Below, piece by piece: positions 18,584 to 27,352 of a DNA stretch of 64,000 nucleotides; the stretch's first letter is position 1; every line of letters starts with the position of its first letter. A program made the position numbers and the translations under genes. This DNA is from Plesiomonas sp051652165. Its GTDB lineage: Bacteria; Pseudomonadota; Gammaproteobacteria; Enterobacterales; CAMTGL01. The stretch covers positions 310,001-374,000 of the forward strand of contig NZ_JBOFTR010000016.1 of the NCBI RefSeq assembly GCF_051652165.1, read 5' to 3'. Under the pieces are notes generated by a model that saw nothing but the letters and a program-made list of their open reading frames with translations, was not told where the DNA came from and made no database searches.

Positions 18584-18874
18584 TTACGATGATACTGTAA
18601 TTTGCTGTAATAACGTGGCCCATAAGCTGCGTACGAGTTGTTGATCTGGCGGTGATAATTCGCCATTAGCAATGGCGATATTCAGGCTAACATCAACATA
18701 GTGGGCCAGTGCTGCCAGCGTATTTTCATTGGCTAAATCAGCCTGTGCGGCAGCCAGCGTAATGTGTCCGCGCAAATAACCGCCAGCAAACAGTTCATCA
18801 TCCGTAGCCTGCTCAACGTGATTATCAATTAATGCCAGTATTTGGCTTTCAAACTCAACAATTTCAACACTCAT
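18584..18874 (-). CDS. yfcL: YfcL family protein
   Basis: A 96-residue homologue of E. coli YfcL (92 aa), function unknown. Diagnostic segments are EFESQILALIDNHVEQATDDELFAGGYLRGHITLAAAQADL and ANGELSPPDQQLVRSLWATLLQQI. It is soluble and mostly helical, with no signal peptide. The start at 18874 (MSVEIVEFES) fits the family; a start at 18889 or 18931 would add residues without similarity. In E. coli yfcL lies between mnmC and epmC; here epmC is not found beside it. Confidence 0.88.
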   Translation of the reverse strand: MSVEIVEFESQILALIDNHVEQATDDELFAGGYLRGHITLAAAQADLANENTLAALAHYVDVSLNIAIANGELSPPDQQLVRSLWATLLQQITVSS

Positions 18875-19236
18875 GCTTGTTGTTTTCATACAGTATGGGG
18901 TTAAACAATAAATTCTACGCAGTAACGGCATACTATCACTGTTTACGCAAACCGTATGTTATCTGTCTTTTTTGTTATTAATAAAACAAACAGAGTTTCG
19001 CTGATTTTTCTTTAGCAAAAATGCTTTTAAAAGGAAGCTGACGTGTCAACACACAACTGCCACCCTTACTTTTCACCCTTATCTTTCAGCAAAATGATAA
19101 GAATTACTAATGCGAAAAGTGTGAAATTTCAGCGTAATATAGGGCAGTAGCCGTTCGATGTGTTATTTATCCATAAATGAAAACATATCCATAAAATACG
19201 GTATTGGTTTACTCTCATGCATGGCGATGCTTTTTT
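18875..19236. other. Divergent intergenic region between yfcL and the YicG-type gene
   Basis: About 360 bp without a supported gene. It must contain the promoters of the two divergent genes. I see only AT-rich DNA with short A- and T-tracts and no convincing operator. Confidence 0.4.
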
Positions 19237-19857
19237 ATGCTGCTTACTGTTTTATATTTAATCGGGATCACGGCAGAAGCCATGACCGGTGCACTGGCGG
19301 CTGGCCGCCGTAAAATGGATCTGTTTGGGGTGATTATTATTGCCAGTGTCACGGCCATTGGCGGAGGCTCTATTCGCGATATATTGCTAGGGCACTACCC
19401 ACTTGGCTGGGTTAAACACCCATACTATATTGTTATTGTGGCGTGTGCTGCTATTTTAACGGTGTGGATATCCCCCGTGATGAAGCATTTGCGTAAGGTT
19501 TTTTTGGTGCTTGATGCTTTAGGTTTGATTGTGTTCTCAATAATTGGTGCTCAAGTTGCGTTAGATATGAACCATGGGCCAATTATTGCGGCCATTGCCG
19601 CAGTTATTACTGGTGCATTTGGTGGCGTTTTACGTGATTTGCTCTGTAATCAGATCCCCCTGGTGTTTCAAAAAGAGTTATACGCGGGGATCTCTTTCGC
19701 TGCAGGCATTGTGTATATTGGTTTGCCGTATTTAGGGTTGGATCAAAATAGTGTCACGCTAATCACCTTAATCGCCGGCTTTACTGCTCGGCTATTGGCC
19801 ATGCACTTTTCACTGGGCTTACCAATATTTAATTACCAACAGACAGAAGAGCATTAA
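19237..19857 (+). CDS. YicG-type inner-membrane protein (UPF0126/glycine transporter-like family)
   Basis: A 206-residue membrane protein with about seven hydrophobic segments, made of the two repeated UPF0126 domains (Pfam PF03458). Each repeat carries the family glycine-rich turn: AIGGGSIRDILLGHYPLGW in the first and AFGGVLRDLLCNQIPLVF in the second. The start at 19237 (MLLTVLYLIGITAEAMTGALAAGRRKMD) matches family members; the frame is open back to 19204. Relatives include E. coli YicG and YadS; which one is orthologous cannot be told from position. Transport of a small solute is inferred from the family. Confidence 0.85.
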   Translation: MLLTVLYLIGITAEAMTGALAAGRRKMDLFGVIIIASVTAIGGGSIRDILLGHYPLGWVKHPYYIVIVACAAILTVWISPVMKHLRKVFLVLDALGLIVFSIIGAQVALDMNHGPIIAAIAAVITGAFGGVLRDLLCNQIPLVFQKELYAGISFAAGIVYIGLPYLGLDQNSVTLITLIAGFTARLLAMHFSLGLPIFNYQQTEEH

Positions 19858-19928
19858 AAATAACAGGCAGTTAAAAATAAAACACGTTCAATATAAAGTA
19901 TTCTTAAAAAGAGAGTGCAGCTAATACC

Positions 19929-19966
19929 CAAAAGGCCAAAGATTGATTAACTTGGCCTTTTTTTTG
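19929..19966 (+). terminator. Rho-independent terminator between the YicG-type gene and yfcA
   Basis: AAAAGGCCAAAG and CTTGGCCTTTT surround a loop of about 11 bases and run into eight T on the plus strand. The minus strand also ends in TTTT, so it can serve yfcA, which converges. Confidence 0.8.
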
Positions 19967-20035
19967 TGTGGGGGGGTGTAATGGTAAATTTTGTGATGAT
20001 AAACATTGATCACCCTCTTTATTACTGACTTGCTA

Positions 20036-20836
20036 TTAACTCATTAGTGCGTTAAACCACAGGGAAAACTGCGCACTGTGGCTATCAAACAGCATTTTTC
20101 CAGTCATTAATACAGAGACGGTCACAATCATTGGGCGAATGAGCTTTTGCCCACGGGTCATCACCATACCGGCCCCTAAACGTGCACCGATAAACTGCCC
20201 AACCATCATCAATAGGCCTATACTCCACACCACTTTGCCCCCCAGCGCAAAAAATAGCAAAGAGGCGATATTTGATGTGCAATTGAGCACTTTTGTGTGT
20301 GCCGTGGCCTTAGCTAAGTTAAAACCAAGCAGCGTAACAAAGGCAACGGCAAAAAATGAGCCTGTTCCAGGGCCAAAAAAACCATCGTAAAAACCTACCC
20401 CTATGCCTGCCGTTAAACCAAATGCAACATAAGAGAGCCGGCTGTGGCGATCAGTTGCACCAAGTGTTGGGGTAAGTAAAAAATAGAGCCCTACAGCCAC
20501 AATTAGGAATGGTAAAACTTGCTGTAGCATTGATGTATCAATGGTTTGTACTAATAACGTGCCCAAGATAGAACCAATAAAAGTACACCCAATCATAAAT
20601 TTAATATCGGTTAATTTTACTGCCCCTTGCCGGATAAAATACCAACTGGCAGAAAATGAGCCCCCTGTTCCTTGTAATTTATTTGTACCCAGCGCCATTG
20701 CTGGGGGTAATCCGGCTGCAAGCAAGGCTGGCACAGTGATCAGCCCCCCCCCGCCGGCGATAGCATCAATAAACCCTGATAACATCGCCGCAGCAAATAA
20801 TAACGCAATAATCTCAAGCGAAAACCCAAGTTCCAA
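20036..20836 (-). CDS. yfcA: YfcA, TSUP family membrane transporter
   Basis: A 266-residue member of the TSUP (TauE/SafE) family, which moves sulfur-containing or organic anions across the inner membrane. It has about eight hydrophobic segments and two family repeats: FIDAIAGGGGLITVPALLAAGLPPAMALGTNKLQGT in the first and GFYDGFFGPGTGSFFAVAFVTLLGFNLAKATAHTKVLN in the second. The length matches E. coli YfcA (269 aa). In E. coli it is followed by mepA on the same strand; here the capsule island, ompA and dcuC lie on the mepA side of its promoter. Confidence 0.93.
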   Translation of the reverse strand: MELGFSLEIIALLFAAAMLSGFIDAIAGGGGLITVPALLAAGLPPAMALGTNKLQGTGGSFSASWYFIRQGAVKLTDIKFMIGCTFIGSILGTLLVQTIDTSMLQQVLPFLIVAVGLYFLLTPTLGATDRHSRLSYVAFGLTAGIGVGFYDGFFGPGTGSFFAVAFVTLLGFNLAKATAHTKVLNCTSNIASLLFFALGGKVVWSIGLLMMVGQFIGARLGAGMVMTRGQKLIRPMIVTVSVLMTGKMLFDSHSAQFSLWFNALMS

Positions 20837-21559
20837 TTGGCATCCTTACTTCAATTTCTGGGGCAAGGCCGCATTTTAGCGCGGAATGAATCTGCAACAA
20901 AGGAACTGGATTGCATGTGATATATCATTTATGACTATTTACCGATAATGGCTCTTTTCATTATTATTGCTATTACTGCTTGCCGTATTAGGCTCATTAT
21001 TTGCTGATCATTGCTGTATTTATTGGCAATAGATAAAATCACATTTTATTTACATTTATTACTCTTTTTTTATCCTATACCTTTTTTCTCTTACTTTTTC
21101 TCTTATTGTCTTTTTCTTCTCTTCTCTTTTTTTACGATCTTATCTGCATACGCCAAAAAACTGACACTGTTTTTTTAAATCAGGTAAAAAGTCGATTTAT
21201 CACACATGACAAACACAACATTACATCTGTTTATTATTGTGCCGTGGTTTGGTTATTTTTTTTGAAATAGCCACGTTGTAGGTTCAATATTCCACTTTGT
21301 ATAGCGTAACAATATTTAGCCATTTATTAGATTAAGCATACAAATTAACACATCAACACTACGCCACACTATGAAACCATATGCATTAAAACACTCATTT
21401 AGTGATTATTTATTAACTTAATGCGCAATTTAATTCTTAATGCGCACAAAATGCTAAATTATGCGCATGGCTTACCCCTAAAAAGCTGTCGCTTTTGCTT
21501 ACAAAAATACCGTTGATTAATCACACATAACACGCCTAGCACAATGTAAGGGATATAAC
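20837..21559. other. AT-rich capsule leader region upstream of the ops elements
   Basis: Over 700 bp without a supported gene between the yfcA start and the first ops-like element. It includes a strikingly pyrimidine-rich stretch on the plus strand at about 21058-21150 (runs of TTTTTCTC, TCTTCTCTTC type) and otherwise AT-rich DNA, consistent with a long upstream regulatory region for the capsule operon. I cannot assign a promoter with confidence. Confidence 0.5.
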
Positions 21560-21580
21560 TTAGGGGCTGTAGCGTATTTT
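21560..21580 (+). promoter_or_regulatory. Degenerate ops-like element
   Basis: GGGCTGTAGCGTA differs from the ops core GGCGGTAGCGT by one base within the core. It is preceded by TTAGGGGCTG, which recurs at 21657-21666 just before the better ops element. It may be part of a duplicated JUMPStart leader. Function is inferred from sequence only. Confidence 0.45.
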
Positions 21581-21656
21581 TTCATTGCGATTAATTGTGT
21601 ACTTTTGTCAGGTTTTACTAACCTAAAACACCACTTCGTATCTGATCTTCAGCAAT

Positions 21657-21690
21657 TTAGGGGCTGCAACCTAAGGGCGGTAGCGTACTT
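21657..21690 (+). promoter_or_regulatory. JUMPStart/ops element for RfaH-dependent antitermination
   Basis: GGGCGGTAGCGTACTT at 21675-21690 contains the ops core GGCGGTAGCGT, the sequence in the non-template strand that pauses RNA polymerase and recruits RfaH. The preceding TTAGGGGCTGCAAC resembles the rest of the JUMPStart sequence. It lies about 70 bp upstream of the kpsM ATG, on the coding strand of the whole capsule operon, which is where RfaH-controlled capsule, LPS and O-antigen operons carry it. This predicts that the roughly 15-kb operon needs RfaH for full-length transcription. Confidence 0.85.
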
Positions 21691-21760
21691 AAATGCCCAT
21701 TTAAACGAATATCTCAAATGCGATACGCCTTTTTGTTTTGCTAAAATACCTGTATTGAAT

Positions 21761-22540
21761 ATGAAACGCTCTGGTCTTGAAGTTCAGAAAGCGGCTATTT
21801 TTGCGCTTTTCTTACGCGAGCTAAAAACCCGCTTTGGTAAATACCGCCTTGGTTATCTTTGGGCCCCGTTAGAACCTGCTGCACATATGCTCGTTATGTT
21901 GCTTATTTTTGGGTTTATTATGAAACGGGCAATGCCTGATATCTCTTTCCCGGTTTTTTTAATTAATGGCATTATTCCTTGGTTTATTTTTAACAGCATT
22001 GCGACACGCTCATTAAATGCCGTGGCAGCAAATCAGGCACTATTTCACTATCGGCCTGTAAAGCCGATTGATACGATTATTTCGCGCAGCATATTAGAGG
22101 TGCTTATTTACAGTGCCGTTTATATTCTGCTGATGCTGGCCATTCGCCTGATGGGTGAAGAGTTTACGTGGGATAATATTCCTTTACTGATAGGGGCAAA
22201 TTTAGCTCTGATCGCTTTTTCATTAGGGCTTGGGCTCATTTTTATGGTGCTGGGTGATATTTCAGAAGAGGCGGGTAAGTTTTTACCGCTCATCCTCAAG
22301 CCCCTCTATTTTCTTTCCGGTATTATGTTTTCAATACACTCTGTGCCGAAAGAGTACCAAACCTACTTATTGTGGAACCCCATTTTGCACGCCGTAGAGC
22401 TTTCACGCCAAGCGGTTTTCCCTGCCTACCAAACGCAAAACATCAGCTTCAGCTACCTCTGCTTTTGTGCGCTTGGCATGTTGTTTATCGGGCTGGTGTT
22501 ATACCGCTACCGTGAAGAGGCGATGCTGACATCATCATGA
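21761..22540 (+). CDS. kpsM: Capsule polysaccharide ABC transporter permease KpsM
   Basis: KpsM is the inner-membrane half of the ABC-2 exporter that moves lipid-linked capsule polymer to the periplasm. The 259-residue protein closely resembles E. coli KpsM (258 aa): MKRSGLEVQKAAIFALFLRELKTRFGKYRLGYLW at the start, MPDISFPVFLINGIIPWFIF, HYRPVKPIDTIISR, LLWNPILHAVELSRQAVFP, and six membrane segments. The ATG at 21761 is chosen by this similarity; the frame is open upstream to about 21605, but that start would place the ops element inside the gene. The stop overlaps kpsT by four bases. Confidence 0.96.
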   Translation: MKRSGLEVQKAAIFALFLRELKTRFGKYRLGYLWAPLEPAAHMLVMLLIFGFIMKRAMPDISFPVFLINGIIPWFIFNSIATRSLNAVAANQALFHYRPVKPIDTIISRSILEVLIYSAVYILLMLAIRLMGEEFTWDNIPLLIGANLALIAFSLGLGLIFMVLGDISEEAGKFLPLILKPLYFLSGIMFSIHSVPKEYQTYLLWNPILHAVELSRQAVFPAYQTQNISFSYLCFCALGMLFIGLVLYRYREEAMLTSS

Positions 22541-23208
22541 TTTATTTAGATAATTTAACCAAATCGTACCGCACGCCAGCAGGCCGACACTATGTGTTTA
22601 AAGATGTGAATATCACGTTGCCTGCTGGGAAAAGCGTTGGCCTGATTGGGCGTAACGGGGCAGGCAAGTCAACCTTATTGCGCGTGATTGGCGGCATTGA
22701 TCGGCCAGATAGCGGCGCGGTTATTACGCCAAAAACAATCTCTTGGCCACTGGGTTTAGCCGGGGGGTTTCAGGGCAGTTTAACCGGGCGGGAAAATGTG
22801 AAGTTTGTTGCCCGATTATATGCCAAAAAAGAGGAGTTGGCGGAAAAAGTGGCCTTTGTTGAAGCCTTTGCAGAGCTGGGTAAATATTTTGATATGCCGA
22901 TTAAAGCCTACTCTTCAGGTATGCGCTCACGCTTAGGGTTTGGTTTGAGCATGGCATTTGACTTTGATTATTACCTGATTGATGAAGTGACCGCGGTGGG
23001 CGATGCCACATTTAAGAAAAAATGCGCTGATTTAATTCAGCAAAAACGGAAACAATCACAATTTTTAATGGTATCGCACTCAATGGGTGAGCTAAAAAAA
23101 TTCTGTGATATTGCGCTGCTGATTACACGCCACAGCGTTGAGGTTTACCACTCTATTGATGAAGCCATACAAGTATATCAAGACGATGAAGCTAAACGAC
23201 CTGCATAA
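22537..23208 (+). CDS. kpsT: Capsule polysaccharide ABC transporter ATPase KpsT
   Basis: The nucleotide-binding subunit that pairs with KpsM. The 223-residue protein has Walker A GLIGRNGAGKSTLLR (about residues 36-50), the ABC signature AYSSGMRSRLGFGLSMAF, Walker B YYLIDEVTAVGD and the switch His in FLMVSHSMGELKKF. It starts in an ATGA overlap with kpsM and its end overlaps kpsE by about 23 bases, so the export genes are translationally coupled. Confidence 0.96.
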   Translation: MIYLDNLTKSYRTPAGRHYVFKDVNITLPAGKSVGLIGRNGAGKSTLLRVIGGIDRPDSGAVITPKTISWPLGLAGGFQGSLTGRENVKFVARLYAKKEELAEKVAFVEAFAELGKYFDMPIKAYSSGMRSRLGFGLSMAFDFDYYLIDEVTAVGDATFKKKCADLIQQKRKQSQFLMVSHSMGELKKFCDIALLITRHSVEVYHSIDEAIQVYQDDEAKRPA

Positions 23209-24316
23209 CCGCATTAAAAAATTTTCACTCTCTGATCTTAACCGCGCACTGCCTGCTCTGATTATTGGGCTTCCCCTACTCTGTTCTGCCACCTATTTAA
23301 CGCTCATTGCCAAAGACCGTTATGAGAGCCAATCGCAAGTTGTGGTAAAACGCGCCAGTGACCTTGATGGTTCAGGTTTAAATGTGGGGTTATTGCTTGG
23401 TGGGGTCAACCCTTCTGTATCAGAAGATGCGCTGTTTCTTAAAGAGTATATTCGCTCGGCTGATATGCTTAACAGCATAGATAAAGAGCTGGATTTAAAA
23501 ACAGCATATCAAGAAAGTGGGTTAGATTTTTTACACTGGCTACCCAGTGATGCCACAAGGGAAGCCTTTCTTGACTATTTCCGCAATAAAGTTGCCGTTA
23601 ATTTTGATGATAAAACCGGCATTCTCAATATTAAAACCCAAGGCTTTACCCCTGCATTTGCACAGCAGTTAAATCAACATATTTTAAAACAGTCTGAACT
23701 GTTTATTAACACCTTATCGCAGCGCATTGCCGCTGACCAAATGCGTTTTGCGCAAGATGAGCTGGCCAGAGCAACCAATGCACTCAGCGCCATTAAAGTT
23801 GAGATGCTTGATTACCAAAACGAACATGGTGTGCTCGACCCTCTGTTGCAAGCTGAAGCAACCAGCCGATTGGTAAATGAGCTGCAAGTACAATTAGCCG
23901 CACAAGAGACGGAATTAAAAAACCAGCTAACTTATCTTAAAGATAACACCCCGCAAGTGGTGGCACTGCGTAATAATATTCGGGCACTTAAATCACAAAT
24001 TACGATAGAAAAAGAGAAAGTTGCTTCGCCCAACGGGAAAAAACTCAACCAAATGGTGGCTGACTATGAAGAGCTAAAAGCCAAGCATCAGTTCAGTACA
24101 GATTTATATAAATTGTCTATCGCCTCGGTTGAGAAATCGCGGATTGATGCAGCACGTAAATTAAAATCACTGGCGATTATTGCCTCGCCACAGTTACCGC
24201 AAGAGTCTCAATACCCAACACGGTTATATTGGTTATTTACCGTATTGCTCTGCTCTAGCCTGATGTACGGTGTGGCGCGCTTAATTATTGCGATTATTGA
24301 AGATCACCGTGATTAA
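23186..24316 (+). CDS. kpsE: Capsule export inner-membrane/periplasmic protein KpsE
   Basis: KpsE is a polysaccharide co-polymerase family (PCP-3) protein that spans the periplasm and links KpsMT to the outer-membrane channel KpsD. The 376-residue protein (E. coli KpsE 382 aa) has a transmembrane helix near residues 22-42 (ALIIGLPLLCSATYLTLIA), a Wzz-type segment (YESQSQVVVKRASDLDGSGLNVGLLLGG), a long coiled coil (about residues 185-300) and a C-terminal helix (LYWLFTVLLCSSLMYGVARL). The ATG at 23186 (MKLNDLHNRIKKFS) was chosen over 23138, which would give a longer overlap with kpsT. Confidence 0.94.
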   Translation: MKLNDLHNRIKKFSLSDLNRALPALIIGLPLLCSATYLTLIAKDRYESQSQVVVKRASDLDGSGLNVGLLLGGVNPSVSEDALFLKEYIRSADMLNSIDKELDLKTAYQESGLDFLHWLPSDATREAFLDYFRNKVAVNFDDKTGILNIKTQGFTPAFAQQLNQHILKQSELFINTLSQRIAADQMRFAQDELARATNALSAIKVEMLDYQNEHGVLDPLLQAEATSRLVNELQVQLAAQETELKNQLTYLKDNTPQVVALRNNIRALKSQITIEKEKVASPNGKKLNQMVADYEELKAKHQFSTDLYKLSIASVEKSRIDAARKLKSLAIIASPQLPQESQYPTRLYWLFTVLLCSSLMYGVARLIIAIIEDHRD

Positions 24317-24380
24317 ACCGGTGTTCAGTAACGCCCCGCCTTTATCCCCTTTTGTAATGACTATTTGTAGTGGCAATATC

Positions 24381-25997
24381 ATGAAAATTTCCGTGCTTGC
24401 ACTCACCCTTGGGTTAACGTTGCACAGTATTGCTTTACCCCATGCACTGGCTGCAACCCCTACAGAACTAACCGAGTTAACCGCAGACAATGCCGCGTTG
24501 CTGCCCCCAGTAAAAGTGGCCAGCAGCATGTTTGGCGCACAACTGTTTAACGGCACTATGTCTACCCTTGGTGAAGGGTTTAACCCCAATTACCAAATCA
24601 GCAGTGGTGATCGCATTGCCCTAAAAATGTGGGGCGCATTTGAGTATGCGGGTAACACGGTGGTTGACCCACAAGGTAATATTTTTCTGCCTAATATTGG
24701 CCCGTTAAAAGTTGCCGGCATGAAAAACAACCAGCTCAATACACTGGTGACCAATAAAGTCAGGCAGGTGTATAAATCTAACGTTAACGTGTATGCCTCG
24801 CTCGAAGCGGCACAACCTGTAAAGGTTTTTGTTACCGGGTTTGTTACCCAGCCGGGGTTATATGGCGGCGTGGCTTCTGACTCATTACTTTCATACATTG
24901 ATAAAGCTGGCGGCGTAGACCCTGCGCGCGGCAGTTACGTTGATATTACGGTTAAGCGTGGCAGCCAGATACGTAAAAAAATTAATCTGTATGATTTTTT
25001 ACTCAATGGCTCGCTCGATCTGATTCAGTTTACTGATGGTGATGTGATTGTGATTGGCCCGCGCCAGCATACGTTCAGTGTGGCCGGTGAGGTATTTAAT
25101 GCCTATGACTTTGAGTTTGAGCAAGCGAACATTACCGTTCAACAAGCCCTGAAATGGGCACGGCCAAAACCGGGCGCAACCCATGTGAGTATTATCCGCC
25201 GACAAGGCAGCGAAAAGCGCAGTGAATATTACCCCATTAACCAAGCCACTCATATCACCCTGCAAGATGGTGATCAATTAGCCGTTACCGCAGACCGTTA
25301 TGCCGGCACTATTCAGGTGCGGATTGAAGGGGCGCACTCCGGCCAGCACGCCATTGTGCTGCCGTATGGCGCGACCATGGAACAGGTGCTCAAGCAGATT
25401 AACGCCAATAGTATGTCGCGCGTTGATGCCCTGCAGTTATTTAGAAAATCGGTACAAACGCGGCAGAAAGAGATGCTTAATTTATCGCTGGATAAATTAG
25501 AGCAGAGCGTATTATCCGCCCGCTCATCCACCTCGGAAGAGGCTAATCTGCGGATTAAAGAGGCCGATTTAATTACCCGCTTTGTGCAAAAAGCGCGGCA
25601 AATTGAGCCTAAAGGGCAAGTGGTGCTCAACAAAGAGAGCATAAAAACCACGTTATTGGAAGATGGCGATATTATTCGTATTCCAGAGCGCACCTCTTTG
25701 GTGATGGTGCACGGTGAAGTGTTATTCCCTAATGCCGTAAGCTGGCAAAAAGGGAATGATGCCAAAGATTATATTAAGCAAGTGGGTGGATTCTCTCAAA
25801 ACTCAGATAACTCAAAAGTGATTATTATTCGCCAAAATGGTGAGTCTGAGTCGGCAGGTTATTTCACCAAAGTGAATGCCGGTGATGAAATTATGGTTCT
25901 GCCAAAAGTAGACTCAAAGAATATTGAAGTTACCCGCGGTATTTCTACTATTTTGTACCAAATTGCTATTGCGGCAAAAGTGGTGTTGGATATTTGA
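24381..25997 (+). CDS. kpsD: Capsule export outer-membrane channel protein KpsD
   Basis: KpsD belongs to the outer-membrane polysaccharide export (Wza-like) family. The 538-residue protein starts at 24381 with a signal peptide (MKISVLALTLGLTLHSIALPHALAA), followed by the export domain (YQISSGDRIALKMWGAFEYAGNTVVDPQGNIFLPNIGPLKV, about residues 68-110), then SLBB-type repeats (PVKVFVTGFVTQPGLYGGVASDSLLSYIDKAGGVDP) and a C-terminal repeat (RTSLVMVHGEVLFPNAVSW). E. coli KpsD is 558 aa. There is no lipobox, as in KpsD and unlike Wza. The frame is open upstream to 24288, but that N-terminus is not signal-like. Confidence 0.94.
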   Translation: MKISVLALTLGLTLHSIALPHALAATPTELTELTADNAALLPPVKVASSMFGAQLFNGTMSTLGEGFNPNYQISSGDRIALKMWGAFEYAGNTVVDPQGNIFLPNIGPLKVAGMKNNQLNTLVTNKVRQVYKSNVNVYASLEAAQPVKVFVTGFVTQPGLYGGVASDSLLSYIDKAGGVDPARGSYVDITVKRGSQIRKKINLYDFLLNGSLDLIQFTDGDVIVIGPRQHTFSVAGEVFNAYDFEFEQANITVQQALKWARPKPGATHVSIIRRQGSEKRSEYYPINQATHITLQDGDQLAVTADRYAGTIQVRIEGAHSGQHAIVLPYGATMEQVLKQINANSMSRVDALQLFRKSVQTRQKEMLNLSLDKLEQSVLSARSSTSEEANLRIKEADLITRFVQKARQIEPKGQVVLNKESIKTTLLEDGDIIRIPERTSLVMVHGEVLFPNAVSWQKGNDAKDYIKQVGGFSQNSDNSKVIIIRQNGESESAGYFTKVNAGDEIMVLPKVDSKNIEVTRGISTILYQIAIAAKVVLDI

Positions 25998-26015
25998 TTT
26001 TCCATAGGAAATAAA

Positions 26016-26900
26016 ATGAAAGCTGTTATACCCGTTGCTGGTTTAGGCACCCGAATGTTACCTGCAACGAAAGCAATTCCAAAAGAGATGCTACCAATTG
26101 TAGATAAACCGCTGATTCAATATGTTGTTGATGAATGTGTTGCAGCAGGAATTAAAGAGATTGTTTTGGTAACTCATTCATCAAAAAATGCCATTGAAAA
26201 CCATTTTGATAAATCATTTGAGTTAGAAGCAACATTAGAAGCCCGTGTAAAACGCCAACTGTTAGATGAGATACAATCTATCTGCCCCAAAGGGGTAACT
26301 ATTATGCATGTTAGGCAGGGTGAAGCTAAAGGGTTAGGCCATGCGGTACTCTCTGCATACCCACTGATTGGCGATAACCCTTTTGTGGTTGTATTGCCAG
26401 ATGTCATTATTGATGATGCCGCAAGTGATCTTAAAAAAGATAACTTGGCAAAGATGATCAGTAATTATAACCAATCTAGCCACTCTCAAATTATGGTTGA
26501 GCCTGTAGATATTCATGATGTATCTAAATACGGCATAGTAGATTGCAACGCTATTAATATTACAGCGGGCGAGTCAGCCACCATATTTAATGTTATTGAA
26601 AAACCTAAAAAAGAAAATACCCCCTCTAACCTTGCTATAGTAGGGCGATATGTATTAACGCCTGCTATATGGCAACACCTTCGCACTACACAACCTGGGG
26701 CAGGTGATGAAATTCAACTTACTGACGCTATATCTGAGTTACTGAAAACAGGTAAGGTTGATGCGTTTTGTATGCAAGGTAAATCCCACGACTGTGGTGA
26801 TAAGCTTGGATATATGAAAGCCTTTGTTGAATATGGGTTAAGACACGACAGTTTGAAAAGTGATTTTAATAATTATCTAAAAAACATTATTTTAATTTAA
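26016..26900 (+). CDS. galU: UTP-glucose-1-phosphate uridylyltransferase (GalU type)
   Basis: Makes UDP-glucose from UTP and glucose 1-phosphate. The 294-residue protein has the nucleotidyltransferase signature VIPVAGLGTRMLPATKAIPKEMLPIVDKPLIQYVVDE at the start, then HVRQGEAKGLGHAV, VVLPDVIIDD with the metal-binding Asp, IVGRYVLTPAIW and DEIQLTDAI. It is close to E. coli GalU (302 aa); a GalF-like regulatory paralogue cannot be excluded. It starts 18 bases after kpsD and opens the serotype-specific block, so it probably supplies UDP-glucose for the capsule repeat. Base composition is already more AT-rich than in the kps genes. Confidence 0.9.
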   Translation: MKAVIPVAGLGTRMLPATKAIPKEMLPIVDKPLIQYVVDECVAAGIKEIVLVTHSSKNAIENHFDKSFELEATLEARVKRQLLDEIQSICPKGVTIMHVRQGEAKGLGHAVLSAYPLIGDNPFVVVLPDVIIDDAASDLKKDNLAKMISNYNQSSHSQIMVEPVDIHDVSKYGIVDCNAINITAGESATIFNVIEKPKKENTPSNLAIVGRYVLTPAIWQHLRTTQPGAGDEIQLTDAISELLKTGKVDAFCMQGKSHDCGDKLGYMKAFVEYGLRHDSLKSDFNNYLKNIILI

Positions 26901-26923
26901 CTGATAAGTATACAAGGAAAAAA

Positions 26924-27351
26924 ATGAAAACGGTTATTACATATGGAACTTTCGATCTTTTTCATGTAGGCCATTTAAATATATTAAAGAGAGCTAGAGC
27001 ACTTGGTGACAGACTTATTGTAGCACTTTCTTCTGATGAATTTAATCTTGAGATGAAAAATAAAGTTACAGCAATTCCCTACAGTGATAGAAAAAAATAC
27101 TCGAACATCTGAATTGTGTAGATTTAGTCATCGCTGAAAATAATTGGGAACAAAAAGTCACTGACATAAAAAAACACAAGGTAGATATTTTTGTTATGGG
27201 ACATGATTGGGAAGGAAAGTTTGATTTTTTAGTTGAACACTGTGATGTACATTACCTACCACGCACAGAAAACATATCTTCTAGTATGATTAAAAATCAT
27301 ATATCCTCTGGAAGCTCTGAACAACTCGTTGCAACAACTATGAATATGTAA
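26924..27351 (+). pseudogene. Glycerol-3-phosphate cytidylyltransferase (TagD/GCT type), frameshifted at a poly(A) tract
   Basis: TagD makes CDP-glycerol from CTP and glycerol 3-phosphate, the donor for glycerol-phosphate polymers. The first frame gives MKTVITYGTFDLFHVGHLNI with the HxGH motif and ends at codon 63. The second continues as KILEHLNCVDLVIAENNWEQ, then VMGHDWEGKFDFLVEHCDV, YLPRTENISSS, all TagD motifs. Adding one A to the A7 tract at 27091-27097 would give an intact 142-residue protein (B. subtilis TagD is 129 aa). Either an off phase, transcriptional slippage, a mutation or a sequencing undercall; the sequence alone cannot decide. The next gene starts 2 bases after the stop. Confidence 0.85.
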
Positions 27352-27352
27352 A

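Noticed and set aside
21605..21760. N-terminal extension of KpsM.
   Set aside because: It has no similarity to KpsM and would place the ops element inside the coding region; the ATG at 21761 matches the family start.
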